From NCBI GenBank assembly GCA_947455215.1, contig CANGNA010000012.1, positions 1-64,000 on the forward strand: DNA of 64,000 bases, in the 5' to 3' direction. The notes beneath the pieces are model-generated. The model did no database searches and was not told the origin of the DNA. It worked only from the letters and a program-made list of their open reading frames with translations. Of this stretch, positions 1 through 8,767 are shown one piece after another. Each line of letters begins with the position of its first letter. Position 1 is the stretch's first letter. The translations under genes and the position numbers were made by a program. The stretch is from Chitinophagaceae bacterium (GTDB lineage: Bacteria; Bacteroidota; Bacteroidia; Chitinophagales; Chitinophagaceae).

Positions 1-657
1 AATGTAAAGAACCCCATAGTGCTGGCTAAAGAGATCATGCTGCATAGCGGGCATGTGTTTTTGAGTGGCAGCGGTGCATCAGACTTCGCGCTGACGCGTG
101 GTATACAGATAGAGCCCGATAGCTACTTCTTTAACCAGAGCCGCTACGACCAGTGGGTAGAGATACGCGATACCAACTTTACCCAGCTGGACCATAAGGG
201 CGATAACCTGAAGGGTAACGAAGTGCCCAATACAGGCCATAAGTTTGGTACCGTAGGCGCAGTGGCCTGCGATATGTATGGCAATATAGCAGGTGGTACC
301 TCTACCGGTGGTATGACCAACAAGCGCTTTGGCCGCATAGGCGATAGCCCTGTAATAGGCGCAGGCACATATGCCAACAATGCCACCTGTGCTATATCGT
401 GTACGGGCCATGGCGAGTTCTTTTTACGTGCGGTAGTGGCGCACGATATCAGCTGCCTGATAGAGTACAAAGGCCTTTCATTGCAGGAGGCTTGTGCCGT
501 AGTGGTAAAAGATAAGCTGGTGAAGATGGGTGGCGAAGGTGGCCTGATAGCAGTAAATGCCAAAGGTGAATATGACTTTTGCTTCAACTCTGCAGGTATG
601 TACCGCGGTATGCGCAACAGCGATGGTAAGGAGATAGTAGCGTATTACGGGGAGTAG
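1..657 (+). CDS. Isoaspartyl peptidase/L-asparaginase family protein, 5'-truncated by the window edge
   Basis: The frame is open from base 1, so only the C-terminal 218 residues or so are present and the true start lies outside. The product belongs to the N-terminal-nucleophile isoaspartyl peptidase (plant-type asparaginase) family, which hydrolyses beta-aspartyl dipeptides and asparagine after cutting itself into alpha and beta chains. The autocleavage and nucleophile site is visible: GTVGAVA, whose Thr codon is at 250..252, opens the beta chain, followed by the substrate-binding GGTSTGGMTNKRFGRIGD and GAGTYANN stretches and the TGHGE segment. All elements expected of an active beta chain are present. 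A rho-independent terminator follows, so this looks like the last gene of its unit. The family assignment is strong; exact substrate preference cannot be read from the sequence. Confidence 0.9.
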   Translation, partial: NVKNPIVLAKEIMLHSGHVFLSGSGASDFALTRGIQIEPDSYFFNQSRYDQWVEIRDTNFTQLDHKGDNLKGNEVPNTGHKFGTVGAVACDMYGNIAGGTSTGGMTNKRFGRIGDSPVIGAGTYANNATCAISCTGHGEFFLRAVVAHDISCLIEYKGLSLQEACAVVVKDKLVKMGGEGGLIAVNAKGEYDFCFNSAGMYRGMRNSDGKEIVAYYGE

Positions 658-686
658 TTTGTGAAAAGCTATTGCAGAAAAATATA

Positions 687-714
687 GGGCTGTCTTGTTA
701 GGGCAGCCCTTTTT
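687..714 (+). terminator. Rho-independent terminator after the asparaginase gene
   Basis: GGGCTG at 687..692 pairs with CAGCCC at 704..709 and is followed directly by five T residues. It sits 30 bases past the stop codon at 657 and between convergent genes. Confidence 0.75.
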
Positions 715-715
715 G

Positions 716-973
716 TTATTGGTCATAAACGTCTTTCCGATGACCTATAAGAACTACCATCACGGTCAATACATCATCTTCAATATTATAAATGATACGG
801 TAGTCACCCACTCTGATCCTAAATCCGGGACGCCCCTTCAATTTGATATATCCGTTTGGTCTGGGATTTGTTGCAAGATGCCGGAGTGCTTCGGTTAATG
901 CTGTATATGCTGGTTTGGGAATTTTTGACAATTGCTTGATGACCTGGCGTTCGACAACTACTTTATAGATCAT
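716..973 (-). CDS. RelE/ParE-superfamily toxin of a type II toxin-antitoxin pair
   Basis: This 85-residue protein has the RelE/ParE signature: an N-terminal strand, a helical pair around KQLSKIPKPAYTALTEAL, then the beta-sheet core with GRPGFRIRVGDYRIIYNIEDD and a C-terminal strand ending in IGHRKDVYD. The arginines in GFRIRVGDYRIIY and the terminal H-R-K-D-x-Y are the positions that carry RNase activity in RelE-like members, so an mRNA interferase of the RelE subgroup is more likely than a gyrase-poisoning ParE. The start codon overlaps the stop of the upstream antitoxin gene by four bases (ATGA), indicating translational coupling. Family knowledge gives the function; activity is inferred. 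Confidence 0.85.
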   Translation of the reverse strand: MIYKVVVERQVIKQLSKIPKPAYTALTEALRHLATNPRPNGYIKLKGRPGFRIRVGDYRIIYNIEDDVLTVMVVLIGHRKDVYDQ

Positions 974-1179
974 TTCTTTGTCTTTTTTCTCAATGTGTCC
1001 GCCTCCTTCAACGCAGCTTCAAGAGGGATATACTTTTGCTTTTTTTTCATAGCGTTGTCGTAAGCCTTCATGTCTTCCAGTTCTTCCAGTTCGCTAATTA
1101 ACTGTTCATATTTCTTTATCGGCACAATTGCTGATATTTTGTGCCCTTTGTCATCTACAATAAAGGTTGTAACCGTCAT
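970..1179 (-). CDS. Antitoxin partner (Phd/YefM- or RelB-like)
   Basis: A 69-residue acidic and lysine-rich protein starting at the ATG at 1179 (an in-frame TTG at 1188 is a weaker alternative). It begins with a short beta strand plus turn (TFIVDDKGHKISAIVPIKKYEQL), typical of Phd/YefM-like N-terminal DNA-binding halves, followed by helices (ISELEELEDMKAYDNAM) and a basic tail that would wrap the toxin. It overlaps the toxin start by four bases and precedes it, the usual antitoxin-first order that allows repression of the operon by the complex. The subfamily is uncertain because the sequence is short; pairing with the adjacent toxin is the main support. Confidence 0.75.
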   Translation of the reverse strand: MTVTTFIVDDKGHKISAIVPIKKYEQLISELEELEDMKAYDNAMKKKQKYIPLEAALKEADTLRKKTKK

Positions 1180-1258
1180 AATAACCAATTGTGTTGTAAA
1201 AATACCAAATGTATGTGATACGCAACAAGGCGCTTGATCGTCGCGGTCTCTTTTAACA

Positions 1259-2236
1259 CTAGTACTTTATGTCAATAAGATTCAATTGGCCGTAAATGGT
1301 GTTTTCCTGTATGGTGCCCGGGGCAACGTCGTATTGCAGTACTGTACAGGAATCGGGCCCTCCGGGAGCGTGTAACCATGCTACCATATGATATTTATTG
1401 TTACAGCCGTCGAGCGCTGCCACGCAACCATAAAAGCTACCTCCATAAGGTAGTGAAGCAATATGATGCGATATAAGCTGCGTAGTAGTGCCAGTTGCCG
1501 GGTCTATTTTTACTATTTTGACAGTGTCGAGGTTTGAAGAGTCGCGTGTGGCAGTGGCATATAACATATTATCGTTGGTATTGAATCTGAGCGAGCTTGG
1601 AAACACCGCCATCCCCGGTGTTACGGTAGATGTGGTGCCACTGCCCGGTATATACCTGGTGATCGGGGTGCCATTCATTGGGCACATATACACGGTGCCA
1701 TCTACCGGGTTCACTGTTATTCCAAAAGTATTGGCAGGTATAGACACGAGTGTTGTTAGTGTGTAAGTACTGCTACTGGTAGAAAGTACAGCGAGGCTAT
1801 TGTTAGTAATTGCCAGCATCCTGTTGTTGGCGGCGTCGTAAGCCATTGCGCGAATGTAATTGGTGTCATCGGGGGCAGCATACCAGGTAAGCATACCGGC
1901 AGCATCAGCTCTGCAAAGGTGGTGGGCGCTGTAATAAACGCCGCTCACCAGGTAGACGGAATCATAAGTTGCATAATAAGCATCATCGCCCTGATTCCAT
2001 GCTCCTGCCGCAAAGCTGACAGATGCTGTTGCCACGTTGGTAAAGATGGCTCCCCCCGCATCGTAGGTGCCTATATTATGGGTGGTATATGTGCTGGATA
2101 TTAGATTGCTGTTACGCACGCCGTATATGTACGTGGGGCAAGGAGTAGCCAGCGAGGTATGTTCATCTTTCTTGCAAGCGACAAACAATATGCTGCCAAC
2201 CAGCAGCGACAGTAGTGTGCGGATGAGGTACTTCAT
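1259..2236 (-). CDS. Surface or periplasmic lipoprotein, paralogue 1 of 3 (beta-propeller-like)
   Basis: 325 residues with a lipoprotein signal peptide: basic start MKYLIRT, hydrophobic core, lipobox ending in FVAC with Cys at about residue 21, followed by KKDE. The rest consists of short repeating strand pairs with turns such as DSTNLDTVKIVKIDPATGTT and IPANTFGITVNPVDGTVYM, the pattern of beta-propeller-type sequences with poorly conserved blades. It is clearly related to the proteins at 3544..4554 and 5077..6060: all three share the signal region, the phrase (A/V)NxVDGTxxxxM or equivalent near the middle, an H-N-(S/K)-N-D-(N/K)-(M/L)-L-Y-like segment, a CxxxCxN(K/R)(Y/F)-like segment near the end and a terminal (I/V)xxKY or VRY. 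No catalytic motif is seen. Function unknown. Confidence 0.7.
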   Translation of the reverse strand: MKYLIRTLLSLLVGSILFVACKKDEHTSLATPCPTYIYGVRNSNLISSTYTTHNIGTYDAGGAIFTNVATASVSFAAGAWNQGDDAYYATYDSVYLVSGVYYSAHHLCRADAAGMLTWYAAPDDTNYIRAMAYDAANNRMLAITNNSLAVLSTSSSTYTLTTLVSIPANTFGITVNPVDGTVYMCPMNGTPITRYIPGSGTTSTVTPGMAVFPSSLRFNTNDNMLYATATRDSSNLDTVKIVKIDPATGTTTQLISHHIASLPYGGSFYGCVAALDGCNNKYHMVAWLHAPGGPDSCTVLQYDVAPGTIQENTIYGQLNLIDIKY

Positions 2237-2338
2237 AGTTTGTTATAGTTATATGTGAAGATAGGTTAAAAACGTATAAAGATGGTATTTGTTGTGATGT
2301 GCGTTTGTTCTGTGCCAACTGCACGAAGGGGTATACAG

Positions 2339-2346
2339 TATATTTG
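2339..2346 (+). promoter_or_regulatory. Bacteroidota -7 element for the BatD-like gene
   Basis: TATATTTG matches TAnnTTTG exactly. It ends only 8 bases before the TTG start at 2355, so the transcript would be leaderless or nearly so. No convincing TTG -33 box at the usual spacing was found. Confidence 0.5.
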
Positions 2347-2354
2347 CATCTAAA

Positions 2355-3470
2355 TTGCTATTATGCTTCATTTTATTGTTTTCTACAGGTAGCAGCTTTG
2401 CGCAGCAACCGGCTGGCCCTTCGCTGGAGGCACAACTGAGGTTTACCAAGGTGAATGTGGATGAAGAGATAGAAGTGACATTCGTTTTCTATAATGGTGA
2501 GATGACCACTTTTGAAAAGCCCGACTTCAGTGAATTTAAATTGCTAATCGGCCCTATGCAGTCTTCGTCCCGAACCACGACCACGGAGCATGGGGTGGAG
2601 GTGACGAGGCAAAAGCTGAGCATGACATATATGCTTAAGGCAAAGCACAAGGGTATATATGAGATCGGAAAGGCCAAAGCAAAGACAGCGGATGGTAGGG
2701 AATATTATTCCCAGCCGGTGCGTATAGAAGTGGTGAGCACAAATGAGGCGATAGAGCGCGCAACCAATTACCCTACGATAGAAAAGGATATGTTTGGATT
2801 TTTGAGCGGGGTCAATAATCAAAATAGCCCTTATATCATTGCTACGGGACCATTGTTTTATCACAAATGGGCTGCTGCGCCCAGAACGCCCGGCGCGCTT
2901 GTAAAAGATATTACGGCGATCACAGATAAAAGCGGAGCATCGGAAATTCTGGGCATATACCTGTGGGATAGTACAAAGCCCCGGATATATATTGGCACAA
3001 AGGATACCGGCCATGTACTGGAAAAACTTGCACACCTGTATGCGGGTTATGGAAATGGGCAGTACTATACCAGGATAGGTACTATTGGTTCGTTCATGTT
3101 TGGTGAAAATGCGGGAACTCTTCGTTCTGTGCGCGATTACTACCTGGGCTTTGAGAACATGAAGCCCTGGTTGACAAGCCAGGGAAGAGATACGGTACAG
3201 CCACGTAAGCTACATTATACCTGGATATTTTCAAAGAAGGCCAGGAGAGATGCCTTTAATAACCTGGTGGCCCAAAAGGGTTATGCTATTGATAGCCTGG
3301 CACAGCAAGCTATGGGGTACGACAAATCGGTGATCTTTTACTTAGTTACCATATCGCAAACAGTAAAGTTGGAAGACAAAGAGTTGTGGCGCAAAGCAGA
3401 TGAACTGCTGGATATAGCTGAATCGCTGGGTGCTACGTTTGCCGGCATGACCGTGGAAAGAGATAAATAA
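2355..3470 (+). CDS. Secreted protein with BatD-like N-terminal domain
   Basis: The only plausible start in this frame is TTG at 2355; upstream the frame closes at 2295 without an ATG, and the ATG at 2363 is out of frame. The TTG gives a good signal peptide (hydrophobic run followed by SSFAQQ), although the n-region lacks a positive charge. Residues about 25-125 look like the Bacteroidota BatD/oxygen-tolerance N-terminal domain: VNVDEEIEVTF, PDFSEFKLLIGP, SSSRTTTTEHG and the YMLKAKHKGIYEIGKAKAK strand pattern. The remaining 240 residues are not recognised. Full BatD proteins are longer and sit in a bat operon; no other bat gene is present here, so this is an orphan domain. Envelope location is inferred from the signal peptide. 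Confidence 0.6.
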   Translation: MLLCFILLFSTGSSFAQQPAGPSLEAQLRFTKVNVDEEIEVTFVFYNGEMTTFEKPDFSEFKLLIGPMQSSSRTTTTEHGVEVTRQKLSMTYMLKAKHKGIYEIGKAKAKTADGREYYSQPVRIEVVSTNEAIERATNYPTIEKDMFGFLSGVNNQNSPYIIATGPLFYHKWAAAPRTPGALVKDITAITDKSGASEILGIYLWDSTKPRIYIGTKDTGHVLEKLAHLYAGYGNGQYYTRIGTIGSFMFGENAGTLRSVRDYYLGFENMKPWLTSQGRDTVQPRKLHYTWIFSKKARRDAFNNLVAQKGYAIDSLAQQAMGYDKSVIFYLVTISQTVKLEDKELWRKADELLDIAESLGATFAGMTVERDK

Positions 3471-3494
3471 CAGAGCTACTTGCAGCAAATAAAG

Positions 3495-3517
3495 AAGGCG
3501 CCCCGAACAGGCGCCTT
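3495..3517. terminator. Intergenic hairpin between convergent genes
   Basis: AAGGCGCC (3495..3502) pairs perfectly with GGCGCCTT (3510..3517) around a 7-base loop. It lies between the ends of the BatD-like gene (+) and lipoprotein paralogue 2 (-) and has modest T-rich sequence on both sides, so it may serve both directions. Confidence 0.6.
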
Positions 3518-3543
3518 GCTTATTTGAATATGTTGCGTTTTAG

Positions 3544-4554
3544 TTAGTAGCGTACTTCCAGGCCCATGATGATACCTGTTTTGTCTGTGTACTGCATACC
3601 ACCTGCTGTAGTTGCATTCACCTGGTAAACGGCCGTCTGGGCTGTATCCCACAGTCCACCAACCATCTTTGTAGTAGAAATGATGAACTTGTTGTCACAA
3701 ACATCCAGGCAGGCAGAATACCTGTCGCGGTCTATGTCGAAGCCCAGTGTATCAGCATCTGCCTGTGCACCGGTGGTGGCGTTCATCTTTACCAGGTAAG
3801 ATCCGTTGGTGGCCAGTGTCTGCTGTATGCCGTACAGCTGCTTATCCTGTTTGTTGTGGCGGATACCCAGCAGGAACTGGTTATTACCTGAAGCTATCTG
3901 GTTAAGCACTGTAGTGCCCGGAGTATAAGTGAACAGCTTGTAGCCTGTTGGTGAAGTGTAGTTCATGGCCAGGAATAATGTGCCATCTACCTGGTTTACT
4001 GTTGATGAGGCCAGGCGGGTAGCACCTAATGGTGTCTGAACAATGTTGGTAGTAGTAAAGTCAGATGTGCCTTCGTTGATCACAACGAAAGTATCAGTAA
4101 AAGTGATACCCTTCTTTACTGCATACATCTTGTTGGAGTAGCTGTTATACACCAGCGCCTCGAAACGTGCCTGGGTAAAGGTGGCCAGCGGTTTCCTGGT
4201 CACAACGCCCGAATTATCTATTTTCAGTAACACTGGTATACCCACAGAGTCTGTGAATACATAGTAGCAATAAGTATGGCTATTATAAGTGCCCTGGTTG
4301 TTATAGCCCGGCATCTTCAGCGAATCCTGCATGTTTATGGTAGCGCCGGTAAGATTAAAGCTACCATACTGCCAGCGTGTATAGGGGCCATAGCCCGTAT
4401 CCAGGCAGCGGGCGCTGTAGGCATAGAACGATGCATTACATACCGTAGATGAGTCGACAGGATTGGTTGTAGGGTTAGAGCTGCCCTTGCTACAAGAGGC
4501 AACGATAAGGCCAAAAAACGCAGCTATCAGTGCTGCTGAAAAGAAAGTCCTCAT
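3544..4554 (-). CDS. Lipoprotein, paralogue 2 of 3 (beta-propeller-like)
   Basis: 336 residues. The signal peptide MRTFFSAALIAAFFGLIVAS ends in a lipobox Cys (residue 20 or 21) followed by SKGSSN, indicating lipidation. The body resembles the neighbours at 1259..2236 and 5077..6060: mid-protein NQVDGTLFLAMNY corresponds to NPVDGTVYM of paralogue 1, GIRHNKQDKQLYGI corresponds to a shared strand-turn, CLDVCDNKFIIST to the C-x-x-x-C-x-N/H-x-Y/F block, and the last residues LEVRY to IDIKY and IAVKY. These shared blocks at matching distances suggest duplication of a single ancestor. Role unknown; a propeller-type binding protein exposed at the membrane is an inference. Confidence 0.7.
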   Translation of the reverse strand: MRTFFSAALIAAFFGLIVASCSKGSSNPTTNPVDSSTVCNASFYAYSARCLDTGYGPYTRWQYGSFNLTGATINMQDSLKMPGYNNQGTYNSHTYCYYVFTDSVGIPVLLKIDNSGVVTRKPLATFTQARFEALVYNSYSNKMYAVKKGITFTDTFVVINEGTSDFTTTNIVQTPLGATRLASSTVNQVDGTLFLAMNYTSPTGYKLFTYTPGTTVLNQIASGNNQFLLGIRHNKQDKQLYGIQQTLATNGSYLVKMNATTGAQADADTLGFDIDRDRYSACLDVCDNKFIISTTKMVGGLWDTAQTAVYQVNATTAGGMQYTDKTGIIMGLEVRY

Positions 4555-4682
4555 AGACCGATTACTTTTTTTGATTTGAATGGTTACAGACCACAGCCCT
4601 GTTTAGGGCTATATTCAGGTTGCAATATAGCTATTTGTGCCATATTATGCAACTAAATTGGGGTGTTGATCCCTGCCGAGGT

Positions 4683-5024
4683 TTATTTCTTTGCTTTGGG
4701 CTTTTTAGGTGCTACTTCTATATTGCGAACATAATTCATGGCTATGGTAGCCAGTTTTTTCCATTTTGTGCTGTGCACTTCAGATAGTTGCACCCAGCCG
4801 TTCATCGGGCGGCCGTCCATAGGGGTAAACATCTTTGCACCTTCCAGTTGCAGCGCTTTTTCCTGATCGGCTGGGGGCAGCTTAAAGATCATGTAGTCTT
4901 TCCACAGCATTACGCCTGCTTTTCCGTTGGGCGCTTTGATGCATAAGGCACCAAACATTTTTCCCTTTATGGTATCAGGCAGGGCTGCTGCTATACTGTC
5001 AAACATTTCTATGGGTGTGGCCAT
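4683..5024 (-). CDS. TfoX/Sxy N-terminal-domain-like protein
   Basis: 113 residues from the ATG at 5024; an in-frame TTG at 5048 would add eight basic residues and is less likely. The sequence fits the TfoX N-terminal-like fold: an opening helix (TPIEMFDSIAAALPDTI), the strand KGKMFGALCIKAPNGKAGVMLWKDYMIFKLP, where the family has MFGG followed by a Gly-rich turn, a helix around ADQEKALQLEGAKMF, and a final helix with WKKLATIAMNYVRN. The C-terminus is a lysine-rich tail (PKKPKAKK). Small single-domain proteins of this kind are widespread and mostly uncharacterised; a role in competence, as for full-length Sxy, should not be assumed. It interrupts the series of lipoprotein paralogues on the same strand. 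Confidence 0.7.
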   Translation of the reverse strand: MATPIEMFDSIAAALPDTIKGKMFGALCIKAPNGKAGVMLWKDYMIFKLPPADQEKALQLEGAKMFTPMDGRPMNGWVQLSEVHSTKWKKLATIAMNYVRNIEVAPKKPKAKK

Positions 5025-5076
5025 TGGATGCGGTTTCTTATGTCGCAATTTAGCGCATTGCCGGAAATTGTCAGCC

Positions 5077-6060
5077 TTAGTACTTTACCGCTATGCCGCC
5101 ATAAACACCAGGTATATTATACCGCTGCACCAATGTGCCCGACATATTGTATTGATAAACGGTGCTGCTGTCTTCTATATAGCTGGTGGTTGCTGAATCA
5201 TAAGCCATAGTGGCGATTATGTACCTGTTGTGGCAGGCATCGATGCAGGAGGTTTGAAAGTCGCCATTCATTTTTTCGTGCATGGTGGCTACAACAGTGG
5301 GTGTGCCTCCTGTTGCTGGTATCGATACCAGTCTTGTAGTTATTGTGGCCGTATCACCATCCCAATACCTATAGTAAAGTTTATTGTCGTTGCTATTATG
5401 GCACATGCCGCGTATTGCGCCCGGAATACCGCTTACCAGCAAAGTGCCCGCCGATGCGCCCGGGCTTATCCTGCCTATGCTGCACATTGACGTGGTCATA
5501 TCGAATGAATTATAGAAAGCGGTGCCGGTAGCGTTATCTATGCTAAAGCCTATCGTTAAACCACCCGGCAATGCAGCGATACAGTTGTAGCTGAAAGTAC
5601 CGGACCCCAGGGTAATGACAGCCAGAGAATCTGTACTGCCACGTTTAACGCCCATCAGCTGGTGCGTGTAATTATTGTACCCTGCAATGCCTATCAAATT
5701 GTCGGGGTAAGTATAAACTGTAGGGATGCCTCCTGCCATAGGTACTTTATATAGTCGTGGGAAGTAGCTGGGTGAATCTGCTGTCAGGTAATAAATACCG
5801 TTAGAGATATCAATAGAGCCGCCCGATCCATATACATTGGCGCTTACATTACCTATAGTGGTTGCAACACCGGTTGCCGGGTCAAAACTGCTTATGGCTC
5901 CGCTTGTTGCGCCAATATAATTGTTAATATGAAAACCATATATGGTTGCGGTGCAGGCGGTTGATGGTGGATCGATGGTTGGTGTGGTGCTTTGTTCCTT
6001 TTTACAGGAGAAAATGGTTGTAAGAGCGGCTATGGCAGCCAGGCGGAAAAAAGACTTCAT
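5077..6060 (-). CDS. Lipoprotein, paralogue 3 of 3 (beta-propeller-like)
   Basis: 327 residues with a lipoprotein signal: MKSFFRLAAIAALTTIFSC followed by KKEQST, Cys at residue 19. As in paralogue 1, the mature part starts with a short Ser/Thr/Pro linker and a Cys-containing strand (TACTATIYGFHINNY versus TPCPTYIYGVRNSNL). It then runs through repeated strand-turn units, including HNSNDNKLYYRYW and SCIDACHNRYIIATM, blocks also found in the two paralogues, and ends in GGIAVKY. Upstream (6061-6222) lies the divergent murF-alr promoter region. No enzymatic motif. The three copies lie within 5 kb on one strand but are separated by unrelated genes, so they are probably not one operon. Confidence 0.7.
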   Translation of the reverse strand: MKSFFRLAAIAALTTIFSCKKEQSTTPTIDPPSTACTATIYGFHINNYIGATSGAISSFDPATGVATTIGNVSANVYGSGGSIDISNGIYYLTADSPSYFPRLYKVPMAGGIPTVYTYPDNLIGIAGYNNYTHQLMGVKRGSTDSLAVITLGSGTFSYNCIAALPGGLTIGFSIDNATGTAFYNSFDMTTSMCSIGRISPGASAGTLLVSGIPGAIRGMCHNSNDNKLYYRYWDGDTATITTRLVSIPATGGTPTVVATMHEKMNGDFQTSCIDACHNRYIIATMAYDSATTSYIEDSSTVYQYNMSGTLVQRYNIPGVYGGIAVKY

Positions 6061-6270
6061 AATGTGTAAGTTTGGTTATCAATATAGACGTATCGTTAGG
6101 AAGTTACCTTGGGCGTTTCTTTAAATTTAATCCTGCTACATGTTTAAGATGCCTGGAACAAATTAAATAGTCAAGAACTCAATGATCTTCCTGTATACGT
6201 TCTTACCCGCAATTTAGGATATTTGCCTTTACGACAGGGCAGCTTACATAAAATAGGCTGCATAGCAGGT

Positions 6271-8760
6271 ATGAACAATATAGAACAGCTAAGAAAGTGG
6301 TGCAACGGCAACTGGCAGGCAGGTGGCGCAGAAAATACGGTGATAGCAGAGCTGGCAACAGACAGCCGTCATATAGAGCACCCGGAAGCAGCATTGTTCA
6401 TAGCCATTAAAACCAACCTGCGCGATGGACATATTTACATCCCGGATGCTTATGCCGCAGGTGTGCGTAACTTTCTGGTGTCACAGCCTGTAGATACTGC
6501 CGATCTGCAAGGCGCCCAGGTAATGCAGGTAAAAGATACACTGGTAGCGCTGCAACAAATAGCTGCGGGGCATCGCAAGCAATATAAGGTGCCGGTAATA
6601 GGCATCACCGGTAGTAATGGTAAAACAGTGGTGAAAGAATGGCTATATCAGTTGATGGCCGGTCATTTCAAAATAGCCCGCAGCCCTAAAAGCTACAACT
6701 CGCAGGTGGGTGTGCCATTATCTGTTTGGCTGATGGAGCAGGATGATCAGTTGGGCATTTTTGAAGCCGGTATATCGCAGCCGGGCGAGATGGAGAAGCT
6801 GGAGAAGATAATAGCGCCGACCATCGGGGTGTTCACCAATATAGGCGAGGCGCACAGCGAGGGCTTCCTGAACATAAGGCAAAAGATAAACGAGAAGCTG
6901 ATCCTCTTCCGCAATGCCAACTACCTGGTATACTGTCACGACCATGCACAGCTGAATGAATGTATAGTGCAGTATGTGCACCATGTGGAAGGCATAAAGC
7001 TGTTTACATGGTCGGCGAAGCAAGAGGCAGATCTGCGTATCACCCGCATCAACAAGCAGGGCAATAAGACACACATCACCGCAGTGTATAACGGAGCAGA
7101 AGCCACAGTAGTGATACCATTTACCGATGGCGCCTCCATAGAAAATGGCATGCATTGCTGGTGTGTGGGCCTACTAATGGGTATGAGCCAGGACGATATC
7201 AATGCAGGCCTGGCAGCACTGCAACCTGTATCTATGCGCCTGGAACTGAAGCATGGTCTTAACGATTGCACCATCATTAACGACGCATATAATTCTGACC
7301 TCACATCGCTGCAACTGGCCCTCAGTTACCTGGATCAGCAAAAGCAACATGTATTACATACGGTCATTATGTCGGATATGTTGCAGATGGGCAAAGCCGA
7401 CCTTGACCTGTATGACGAGGTAGCAGCGCAGATCATCCGCAGGGGTATACAACGCTTCATTGGTATTGGTCCTGCGCTGTATAAGAACAAAGGCTCCTTC
7501 CGCAAATACAAGAACCTGCGCAGTATCTTTTTTAAATCTACCGACGATTTCCTGAGGAATTTCCACCTGCTTACATTCAGCAAGGAAGCCATTTTATTGA
7601 AGGGTGCCCGTGTATTTGCTTTTGAGAAGATAGGATTACTGTTGGAACAGCAAGTACACCAAACGGTGATGACCATCAACCTGGCAGCAATGAAACACAA
7701 CCTGGACGTGTTCCGGGCTGAGTTATCGCCGGGTGTAAAGACCATGGCCATGGTAAAGGCATTTGCCTACGGAAGCGGCAGCTACGAGATAGCCAGCCTG
7801 CTGCAGCATGCAGATATAGACTATCTTACCGTAGCCTATACCGACGAGGGCATATCGCTGCGTAAGTCGGGCATAACGTTGCCTATTATGGTGATGAGCC
7901 CAGATGCTACATCATTCGACAGGATGATAGCCTGGAACCTGGAGCCGGAGCTGTTCAATTTCCGCTCACTGGATATGTTCATGCAGATAGCCCGCACACT
8001 GCAGGTGAAGAATTATCCCGTGCACATAAAGCTGGATACCGGCATGCACAGGTTGGGATTCGGCGAATCTGACATAGATGCTCTGTCGGAGCAATTGGCC
8101 GATAACGCACACCTACAGGTGGCCAGTATCTTCAGCCATCTTGCTGCCAGCGATGATCCTACCGAAGATGCGTTCACGCTGCTGCAGGCAAAGCGATTCG
8201 AGGAGATGAGCAACAGGCTGATGCGTGTACTGCCCAATAGCCCGTTAAGGCATCTGTGTAATTCGGCAGCTATTGCCCGTCATCACTCCCTGCATTACGA
8301 TATGGTAAGGCTGGGCCTTGGCCTGTATGGGGTAGACGGCAGCAAAACGCTGGAAGGTAAACTGCAACAGATAAGCACATTAAAGACCATGATAGCGCAG
8401 GTGCGCGATGTGCCTGCTGGTGAAAGTGTTGGCTACGGCCATAAAGCTATTGCCGATCACGACAGGCGAATAGCTACCATATGCATAGGCTATGCCGACG
8501 GGTATATGCGGGAGCTGGGCAATGGCAATGCTTACGTGCTGGTACATAGCAGTAAAGCGTATACCGTTGGCTCTATATGCATGGATATGTGCATGATCGA
8601 CATCACCGACATTGCTGATGCTAAAGAAGGAGACGAAGTAGTGGTATTTGGTAAAGAACTATCGGTAACCCAGCTGGGCGAATGGGCCGGCACCATATCT
8701 TACGAGATAATGACCAGCATATCGCAAAGGGTAAAGCGGGTGTATATTAATGAAGAATAA
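6271..8760 (+). CDS. murF-alr: Bifunctional MurF ligase / alanine racemase
   Basis: 829 residues from the ATG at 6271 (an upstream in-frame TTG at 6223 falls in a GATATTTG promoter-like box and is rejected). The N-terminal half is UDP-MurNAc-tripeptide:D-Ala-D-Ala ligase: ATP loop GITGSNGKT at residues about 111-119, KSYNSQVGVPLS, the FEAGISQPGEME segment and the C-terminal domain with NDAYNSDLTSL. From about residue 467 it continues without a linker into a fold type III alanine racemase: PLP Lys496 in MAMVKAFAYGSG, HIKLDTGMHRLG, catalytic Tyr722 in SVGYGHKA and VGSICMDMCMIDIT. The fusion, known in Bacteroidota, joins production of D-Ala with use of D-Ala-D-Ala in cytoplasmic peptidoglycan precursor synthesis. 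All key residues are present in both halves. Confidence 0.95.
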   Translation: MNNIEQLRKWCNGNWQAGGAENTVIAELATDSRHIEHPEAALFIAIKTNLRDGHIYIPDAYAAGVRNFLVSQPVDTADLQGAQVMQVKDTLVALQQIAAGHRKQYKVPVIGITGSNGKTVVKEWLYQLMAGHFKIARSPKSYNSQVGVPLSVWLMEQDDQLGIFEAGISQPGEMEKLEKIIAPTIGVFTNIGEAHSEGFLNIRQKINEKLILFRNANYLVYCHDHAQLNECIVQYVHHVEGIKLFTWSAKQEADLRITRINKQGNKTHITAVYNGAEATVVIPFTDGASIENGMHCWCVGLLMGMSQDDINAGLAALQPVSMRLELKHGLNDCTIINDAYNSDLTSLQLALSYLDQQKQHVLHTVIMSDMLQMGKADLDLYDEVAAQIIRRGIQRFIGIGPALYKNKGSFRKYKNLRSIFFKSTDDFLRNFHLLTFSKEAILLKGARVFAFEKIGLLLEQQVHQTVMTINLAAMKHNLDVFRAELSPGVKTMAMVKAFAYGSGSYEIASLLQHADIDYLTVAYTDEGISLRKSGITLPIMVMSPDATSFDRMIAWNLEPELFNFRSLDMFMQIARTLQVKNYPVHIKLDTGMHRLGFGESDIDALSEQLADNAHLQVASIFSHLAASDDPTEDAFTLLQAKRFEEMSNRLMRVLPNSPLRHLCNSAAIARHHSLHYDMVRLGLGLYGVDGSKTLEGKLQQISTLKTMIAQVRDVPAGESVGYGHKAIADHDRRIATICIGYADGYMRELGNGNAYVLVHSSKAYTVGSICMDMCMIDITDIADAKEGDEVVVFGKELSVTQLGEWAGTISYEIMTSISQRVKRVYINEE

Positions 8761-8767
8761 TTTTTTT

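Noticed and set aside
6223-6270. TTG start giving a longer MurF-Alr
   Set aside because: The TTG lies inside a GATATTTG promoter-like box; the ATG at 6271 starts the normal MurF sequence.
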